NCBI GenBank assembly: GCA_020433785.1
Contig: JAGRCC010000704.1
Location: forward strand, 1-9,488
Origin: Anaerolineae bacterium
GTDB lineage: Bacteria > Chloroflexota > Anaerolineae > 4572-78 > J111
Direction of reading: 5' to 3'
Length of the DNA: 9,488 nucleotides
Made by a program: the position numbers and the translations under genes. Within the stretch, counting starts at the first letter, position 1; every line of letters starts with the position of its first letter. A model generated the notes under the pieces. The model saw nothing but the letters and a program-made list of their open reading frames with translations, was not told the DNA's origin and made no database searches. This document shows, piece after piece, positions 5,028 to 9,488 of this stretch.

Positions 5028-7889
5028 CTAACTCAAAACCTGTTTGACTTTGCGCGTAAGCATGCGAACCGTAAATGGCTTTTGCAGAAAATTTATCCCT
5101 TCATCCAATATACCGTGGTGAACGATAACGTTATCCGTATAGCCCGACATATACAGGACTTTGATATCGGGCTTAAACGCCGTCATTTTTTCATACAACT
5201 CGCGGCCATTCATATTAGGCATAATGACATCGGTCAGCAACAAGTGAATGATATCTTTTTGCTCAGCCGCCAGGCGCAGGCCATCCGCAGGACCTAGGGC
5301 TTCGATAACCTTGTACCCGTGGGACGCCAGAGTTTCACAGACTAAATGGCGTACCATCTCTTCATCTTCAACCACCAAAATCGTTTCCGATCCATAATCC
5401 GAGCCGGCTATCGGATGGGTCGTAGGCGGCGTTTGCATGGTCTCATTCGCTTTAGGGAGGTAAATTTTAAAGGTGGTGCCTTTATACAGTTCACTGTAGA
5501 CCCAAATGTAGCCACCGTGCTGTTTGATAATCCCAAAGACGGTCGCCAGGCCCAGGCCCGTTCCTCGGCCTTGGGCTTTGGTGGTGAAAAAGGGTTCGAA
5601 AATCTGTTGTTGGATGGCGGGATCCATGCCATTACCCGTGTCACTGACGGCCAACATGGCATAGTGCCCGGGCGTTTGTGGGCCGGTATATTTTTTTAAG
5701 TAGGCTTCATCCAAATAGGCGTTAGCCGTTTCCAGGGACAGCTTACCCCCAGTTGGCATCGCATCACGGGCGTTGACTACCAGATTTAACAATACCTGTT
5801 CAATTTGGCCTTTATCGGCTTTGACCTGGTAAAGCGCCGGTTCCAGAAACGTTTGTAGCTCAATATCTTCTCCAATTAGCCGCTGAATCAACTGCTGAAA
5901 CTCTGACGCTAACCCGTTAAGATCGAGAACGCGCATTTCCAGCATCTGCTTACGACTAAAAGCCAATATCTGCTGGGTCAGACTAACCGCTCGCTCGGCC
6001 GCTTCACGCACCCGCTGTAGGTCGGAATACAGTTTGTCGTTTGGTGATAATTGCATCATGCCTAATTCAACATAGCCGATGATCGGAACCAGGATATTGT
6101 TGAAATCGTGGGCAATGCCACCGGCCAATTGGCCGATAGCTTCCATTTTTTGGGATTGCAGTAGCTGCGCTTCCAACTGTCTCTCGCGGGTAATATCCCG
6201 AAAAATCCATAGGCGGCCATAGTACTCATTGGCCGCGCTGACAATGGGTGCACTGTAGCGATCGAACACCCGCCCGTCTTTCAGGCGAATCTCTACCCGA
6301 TTTGTTTCAGCGGGATGCTCCAATAAATATTCGATGCCAGCAATGACGACCTCCGGCTCAACCAGCAGCGACCGGATATAGGCCAAAGTGACTGGACTGG
6401 AGCGGGCCGCCACAATTTCCGGGAGAAGTCCCCACATGTCCACAAAGCGTTGGTTGGCGTAAAGCCACTCGCGTTCTCCAGAGACGATCAGAATACCATC
6501 AGGACTGGCTTCCAACTCGCACTCCAACAGCGTTTTTTGAAATTCGATTTGTTGTTGGGCCTGTTTTTGCTCCGTTATATCCCGCCCCACCGCTTGAACT
6601 TCAACCAGTTGCCCGGTCTGATCAAAGATGCCCCGGTCGGTCCAGTGTAGCCAGCGCCGACTGCCGTCGGCCCTCATTTCCTCAAGCTCGTTGCTAACCA
6701 TCGGGTTTTCCGGGGACAAGTTGGCGTGATTGGTGCGGATAAACTGGCGGTTTTCCGGAGCAATAAGATCTAGGAAACTCTGTCCGATCAGTTCTTCGGG
6801 CAAGCGCCCAAAATACCGGGCGTATGCATTGTTGACAAAGGTCAGCACCTGGTCCGGCGTTGAGCGGCAGATGAGTTCGGTCTGGTCTTGGACAATGGCC
6901 CGGTAACGGGCTTCACTAGAGAGGAGGTCCTGCTGGGTTTGTAACTTGTCGGTAACGTCTCGTAGGATGGTCGTATAGAGCTTCTGACCGGCAATTTCCA
7001 TCTGCGATATCGAGGCTTCAATAGGAAACTCCTGGCCGTTGCTCCGCAGGCCCCACAGCGGGGTCAACCGCCCCATTTTTTGGTTGGTTAGGCCAGACTG
7101 GCCAAAGCGTTGGATATGATGCGTATGCGCGTCTCGAAAGCGGGTCGGAATAAAACGGTCGAGCGACTGCCCGATTGCTTTGGCAGCAGAACAACCAAAT
7201 ACTTCCTCGGCGGCGGCGTTGAAGAGGATGATGCGCTGGGTTTCATTAACGGTGATAATGGCGTCCATCGCCGAAGCGATAATCCCGGCAGGGGGAATCG
7301 GTCTGCCTTGTCCATCCGCCCCGTTGGTCAGCCCTTGACTAAATATCCCCCGGTCCAGGGAATTGTGACGCCCGGTCCAGATCAGCCCCAGCGGAGCGAT
7401 GACCAGCACGCCCAGAGCATGCCCCAACCACCATGTCCACCAGACTGAAAGATAGGCCGGCCAGGGCACCAGGCCGATTAGCCCCAACCCGGTCACGCCG
7501 ATGGTCGCGCCGAGCAAAGGGCTGATAATCGCCCCCCAAAAAATCAAGCTGACCACATCGCGTCTACGGCTTAGCATCTGGTCAAAATCAACGTGACGCA
7601 GCAAATAAACGCCCGCTAGTGCCTCCAAGGTGCTGCTGATGGCTATCACCAAGGCAAAGGTAACCGCCGCCCCGGTTGAAACATGGGTTAAAAAGGCACC
7701 GAGCACGACGCCGGGCCACAGATGATGGCCAAAAATAAGTAGGGCGACCAGAGCAATGCCGGCCGGCGGCCATAGCCCTCCCCCATCATTTTCTATAGAT
7801 GAGAACAGCAGCCCCAATTGAGCTGTTCCCCAATAAGTGACGGCCAGGACCGTAATTTTAAGTAGGTAGGCTCTGAAGCTAAACTTCAT
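5028..7889 (-). CDS. Hybrid sensor histidine kinase: MASE1, three PAS, HisKA, HATPase_c, receiver
   Basis: This 953-residue membrane-bound kinase senses an unknown signal. Residues 1-175 are a MASE1-type multi-helix region (GLWPPAGIALVALLIFG near the start, WWTWWLGHALGVLVIAPL at its end), shorter than most MASE1 domains. PAS domains follow at about 200-325, 325-445 and 455-575. The HisKA motif QKMEAIGQLAGGIAHDFNN carries the phosphoacceptor His594. The ATPase has N706 (N-box), D750 of DTGNGM, FEPFFTT and GRGTGLGLA. The C-terminal receiver has the acidic EDEE cluster, phosphoacceptor Asp887 (LLTDVIMPN), YMSGYTD and a QKPF lysine, so all catalytic residues look intact. The architecture resembles CckA-type hybrid kinases, which pass phosphate on through a phosphotransfer protein; none is nearby. 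Start: ATG 7889 with GAGGG upstream; a TTG at 7913 is an in-frame alternative. Monocistronic, with a dyad upstream. Confidence 0.93.
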   Translation of the reverse strand: MKFSFRAYLLKITVLAVTYWGTAQLGLLFSSIENDGGGLWPPAGIALVALLIFGHHLWPGVVLGAFLTHVSTGAAVTFALVIAISSTLEALAGVYLLRHVDFDQMLSRRRDVVSLIFWGAIISPLLGATIGVTGLGLIGLVPWPAYLSVWWTWWLGHALGVLVIAPLGLIWTGRHNSLDRGIFSQGLTNGADGQGRPIPPAGIIASAMDAIITVNETQRIILFNAAAEEVFGCSAAKAIGQSLDRFIPTRFRDAHTHHIQRFGQSGLTNQKMGRLTPLWGLRSNGQEFPIEASISQMEIAGQKLYTTILRDVTDKLQTQQDLLSSEARYRAIVQDQTELICRSTPDQVLTFVNNAYARYFGRLPEELIGQSFLDLIAPENRQFIRTNHANLSPENPMVSNELEEMRADGSRRWLHWTDRGIFDQTGQLVEVQAVGRDITEQKQAQQQIEFQKTLLECELEASPDGILIVSGEREWLYANQRFVDMWGLLPEIVAARSSPVTLAYIRSLLVEPEVVIAGIEYLLEHPAETNRVEIRLKDGRVFDRYSAPIVSAANEYYGRLWIFRDITRERQLEAQLLQSQKMEAIGQLAGGIAHDFNNILVPIIGYVELGMMQLSPNDKLYSDLQRVREAAERAVSLTQQILAFSRKQMLEMRVLDLNGLASEFQQLIQRLIGEDIELQTFLEPALYQVKADKGQIEQVLLNLVVNARDAMPTGGKLSLETANAYLDEAYLKKYTGPQTPGHYAMLAVSDTGNGMDPAIQQQIFEPFFTTKAQGRGTGLGLATVFGIIKQHGGYIWVYSELYKGTTFKIYLPKANETMQTPPTTHPIAGSDYGSETILVVEDEEMVRHLVCETLASHGYKVIEALGPADGLRLAAEQKDIIHLLLTDVIMPNMNGRELYEKMTAFKPDIKVLYMSGYTDNVIVHHGILDEGINFLQKPFTVRMLTRKVKQVLS

Positions 7890-7937
7890 TGTTTTTATGC
7901 CCTCGTCTTGCAAATATAAATCAAAGATAGTTAATCT

Positions 7938-7959
7938 AGCAGTATCACCTCATACTGCT
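7938..7959. promoter_or_regulatory. 22-bp dyad upstream of the histidine kinase gene
   Basis: AGCAGTAT (7938-7945) and ATACTGCT (7952-7959) are perfect 8-bp inverted arms around 6 bp, centred about 60 bp upstream of the kinase start. The size and position suit a dimeric regulator's operator or a hairpin in the 5' leader. Between it and the start lies AT-rich sequence without a clear -35/-10 pair. The regulator is unknown. Confidence 0.4.
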
Positions 7960-8382
7960 GCAGACGGGGAGAGCGGCATCGTAGCGAACCTAATGTGTAA
8001 CTGTATGTTGGGTATTGTATTTCGGGAAATAGCGCACTCAATAATGAGACCATAGTACCCTATCAAGACGAAAAATTCAACCTCAATCGGTGTAACTACG
8101 TCTAGCCCAGGATTGCTTCCAGCAGGTTTAACTTTATCGCTTCGACTAATAGTGTTGTGCCGCCTGCTCGGTTGCCTATATGCCGGTTGTTGGGTATCAT
8201 CTCCGCTGACCATGTGCTTGGCCTCTGCTGCTTAAGACCGGAAGACCTGGCAAGTTTTACAGAAAATGACGGGCGTAATTCAGGGCCGATGGGATATATC
8301 TTACACCAAACGGCATTATCCAAACCCTGCCAGGTCTTTCATACGTATACGAGGGCCGGCCGTTTTTCGAGACTCTCAAACC
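7960..8382. other. Gene-poor stretch between divergent kinase and membrane protein genes
   Basis: No convincing coding sequence is seen on either strand. Frames crossing it are short, overlap one another, and have irregular composition. It must hold the promoter of the rightward membrane gene, yet I see no clear -35/-10 pair near 8330-8380; the TATATC at 8294-8299 is a weak candidate. There is no tRNA-like cloverleaf. The right part carries the CCTGGCA inverted repeat, listed separately. The sequence 8095-8160 has the look of decayed coding sequence on the minus strand, but I cannot assign it. Confidence 0.5.
8242..8338. repeat. Inverted CCTGGCA-type repeat pair
   Basis: AAGACCTGGCA (8242-8252) and TGCCAGGTCTT (8328-8338) are perfect 11-bp reverse complements 75 bp apart. 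Similarity extends imperfectly outward and inward, with GTTTT inside the left arm opposite AAACC inside the right arm. The left arm is preceded by a direct near-copy, AAGACCGG at 8234-8241. Short palindromic repeats built on ACCTGGCAGGT are frequent between genes in Chloroflexota and Bacteroidota genomes, as I recall. It ends 44 bp before the membrane protein start, so it may lie in that gene's promoter region. Confidence 0.55.
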
Positions 8383-9488
8383 GTGAAAAAATACACCCTA
8401 CTTATTTTATTGGGATACCTCAGCCTGACTGTATTGATGACCTGGCCGGTCGCCCGCCATCTGACCGATGCCATTCCCGGCGACGGCTTCGACGGTTGGC
8501 AGAATTACTGGAACCTGTGGTGGGTCAAACAGGCGCTGCTGGTGGAGGGAACCAACCCGTTTTTTACCGATTACCTGTACGCGCCGACGGGCGTCAGCCT
8601 GCTGTTTCACACCCTCAATATTCTCAACGGGCTGTGGACGCTGCCACTGCAACTCAACTTTGGACTGGCTATCGCTTACAATAGCGTGGTCTTGGCCAGC
8701 TACGTTATGGCCGGCTATGGCGGTTATCTATTGTCGCTACACACGCTCACGCGCTTCTCGCCCGCCGGCGCGCGCGGCCTGCGCCCGGCGGCGTTTGTGG
8801 GCGGGCTGGTCTTTACCATGTCGCCGTTTCATATGGCCCATCTGTTGGGCCACATGCAAGTCTTTTCAATGACCTGGCCGGTTTTCTATGTGCTGTGGCT
8901 GCTGCGCACCCTACGTCCTTGGTCCACCGCCGCCACCCCTTCGCCTCACCTGTGGCGCGACGTGATCCTGTGCGCCTTCTTTCTCCTCCTCGCCACTCTA
9001 GTTGCCCTGTACCACACCCTCTACCTGCTCATCTTCACCGGCGTCGCCCTCCTCTGGACCCTCATCTACCGCTGGCGACTCCGTTCCCCAAATTCATCAC
9101 CCCAAATTCATCCTTCATCATTCATCATTCAGCCTTTGGTTATCGTTTTGGCTATTGGCCTGGTTTTCGGCCTGGTCAGCTCGCCGCTGCTGCTGCCGAT
9201 GGTCCGCGACGCCAGCGCCCGGCCCGATCTGGAGACCGGCCTGGTGCAAAACATCACCCTCTCCGCCGACCTGCTGGCCTACGTCACCCCCTCGGAAATG
9301 CACCCGCTGTGGGGCGAGTGGGCTAAATCCATCGCCGATAACTTCAGCACCACCACCTCGGAGCGCTTGATCTTTGCCGGGTTCGTGCCGCTGCTGCTGG
9401 CCAGCTATATCATTATTCGTGCTTGGGCCAGTCCCATCGTTCGCTTTTGGACGGTGATGATTACCGTCTATTTTGTGCTGTCGTTAGG
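8383..9488 (+). CDS. GT-C-like polytopic membrane protein (partial, runs off the right edge)
   Basis: Three hundred and sixty-eight codons are open to the window end. The protein starts GTG-K-K-Y followed by a membrane segment (about residues 5-24). A first loop with IPGDGFDGWQNYWNLWW follows (acidic D34 and D37), then YAPTGVSLLFHT, and further hydrophobic segments near 90-115, 135-155, 162-175, 195-225, 240-260 and 325-345. One helix, an acidic loop, then P-x-G-x-x-L-x-x-H is a pattern I associate with GT-C membrane glycosyltransferases and YfhO-like proteins of Chloroflexota; the exact family cannot be fixed. Such enzymes transfer sugars from polyprenyl-phosphate donors on the outer membrane face. 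The GTG at 8383 lacks a good Shine-Dalgarno, but no other start fits the first helix. A low-complexity DNA repeat interrupts it in frame. The gene is clearly richer in GC than the AraC region. Confidence 0.8.
   Translation, partial: MKKYTLLILLGYLSLTVLMTWPVARHLTDAIPGDGFDGWQNYWNLWWVKQALLVEGTNPFFTDYLYAPTGVSLLFHTLNILNGLWTLPLQLNFGLAIAYNSVVLASYVMAGYGGYLLSLHTLTRFSPAGARGLRPAAFVGGLVFTMSPFHMAHLLGHMQVFSMTWPVFYVLWLLRTLRPWSTAATPSPHLWRDVILCAFFLLLATLVALYHTLYLLIFTGVALLWTLIYRWRLRSPNSSPQIHPSSFIIQPLVIVLAIGLVFGLVSSPLLLPMVRDASARPDLETGLVQNITLSADLLAYVTPSEMHPLWGEWAKSIADNFSTTTSERLIFAGFVPLLLASYIIIRAWASPIVRFWTVMITVYFVLSL
9086..9130 (+). repeat. Low-complexity TTCATCA repeat inside the membrane protein gene
   Basis: CCCCAAATTCATC occurs at 9086-9098 and again at 9100-9112 (14-bp period), followed by TTCATCA twice and TTC (9114-9130, 7-bp period). 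It stays in frame and encodes a polar SPNSSPQIHPSSFIIQ stretch in a loop between two hydrophobic segments. It is much richer in AT than the flanking coding sequence and resembles short repeats usually found between genes. Confidence 0.75.

Noticed and set aside
7110..7448. 112-codon plus-strand frame inside the histidine kinase gene
   Set aside because: It lies antisense to the conserved PAS and MASE1 coding region, has irregular Arg/Gly/Pro-rich composition and no supporting ribosome site.
8102..8323. Minus-strand frame ending in a Leu/Ile-rich tail
   Set aside because: The last 25 residues look protein-like, but there is no ribosome site, no recognised family, and the N-terminal part crosses an inverted repeat; at most a decayed fragment.
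8157..8684. 175-codon plus-strand frame
   Set aside because: Most of its second half is an out-of-frame reading of the GTG 8383 membrane protein, and its first half has no recognisable protein character.
8895..9370. Overlapping Pro/Ser/Arg-rich plus-strand frames
   Set aside because: They are out-of-frame readings of the GC-rich membrane protein gene, whose frame has the membrane segments.

Overview
The window looks like a chromosomal fragment of an environmental bacterium, most likely a filamentous Chloroflexota (Anaerolineae/Ardenticatenia-like). This is an inference from gene style: large GT-C-like membrane proteins at both edges (one with a TPPFEAGDE loop after its first membrane segment), a GH-A-like protein of a type I associate with Chloroflexota, many short palindromic intergenic repeats, and starts other than ATG. 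No rRNA, tRNA, transposase or phage gene is visible, so the phylum call is moderate.

Layout. At the left edge (1-152, minus) is the N-terminus of a membrane protein with an extended -10 promoter. About 560 bp without a solid gene follow. They hold a 23-bp tandem array dense in GATC (319-431) and a possible 37-codon ORF (565-678). Then come three plus-strand genes: an AraC-family regulator (714-1709), an NmrA-like NAD(P)-binding oxidoreductase (2002-2868) and a DUF1772/anthrone-oxygenase-like membrane protein (2982-3467). A REPIN-like paired palindrome separates the regulator from the oxidoreductase, a 14-bp stem-loop separates the two enzyme genes, and a nested hairpin follows the last one. 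A plausible reading is a regulator next to a small redox module acting on quinone-type or aromatic compounds, but no substrate can be read from the sequence.

The plus-strand gene at 3622-4938 encodes a soluble glycoside-hydrolase-like TIM-barrel domain with two candidate catalytic glutamates. A proline linker joins it to three exact-period 34-residue helical repeats. It converges on a large minus-strand hybrid histidine kinase (5028-7889: MASE1, three PAS, HisKA, HATPase, receiver). The kinase has a 22-bp dyad upstream of its start and no separate output regulator in view.

About 490 bp with no convincing gene (7890-8382) carry inverted CCTGGCA-type repeats. The right edge (8383-end, plus) is an incomplete GT-C-like polytopic membrane protein. 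Its reading frame has absorbed a low-complexity TTCATCA repeat that looks intergenic in origin. The most unusual items are the GH-like protein with its triplicated tail, the GATC-rich array, the REPIN-like element and the coding-sequence repeat insertion.
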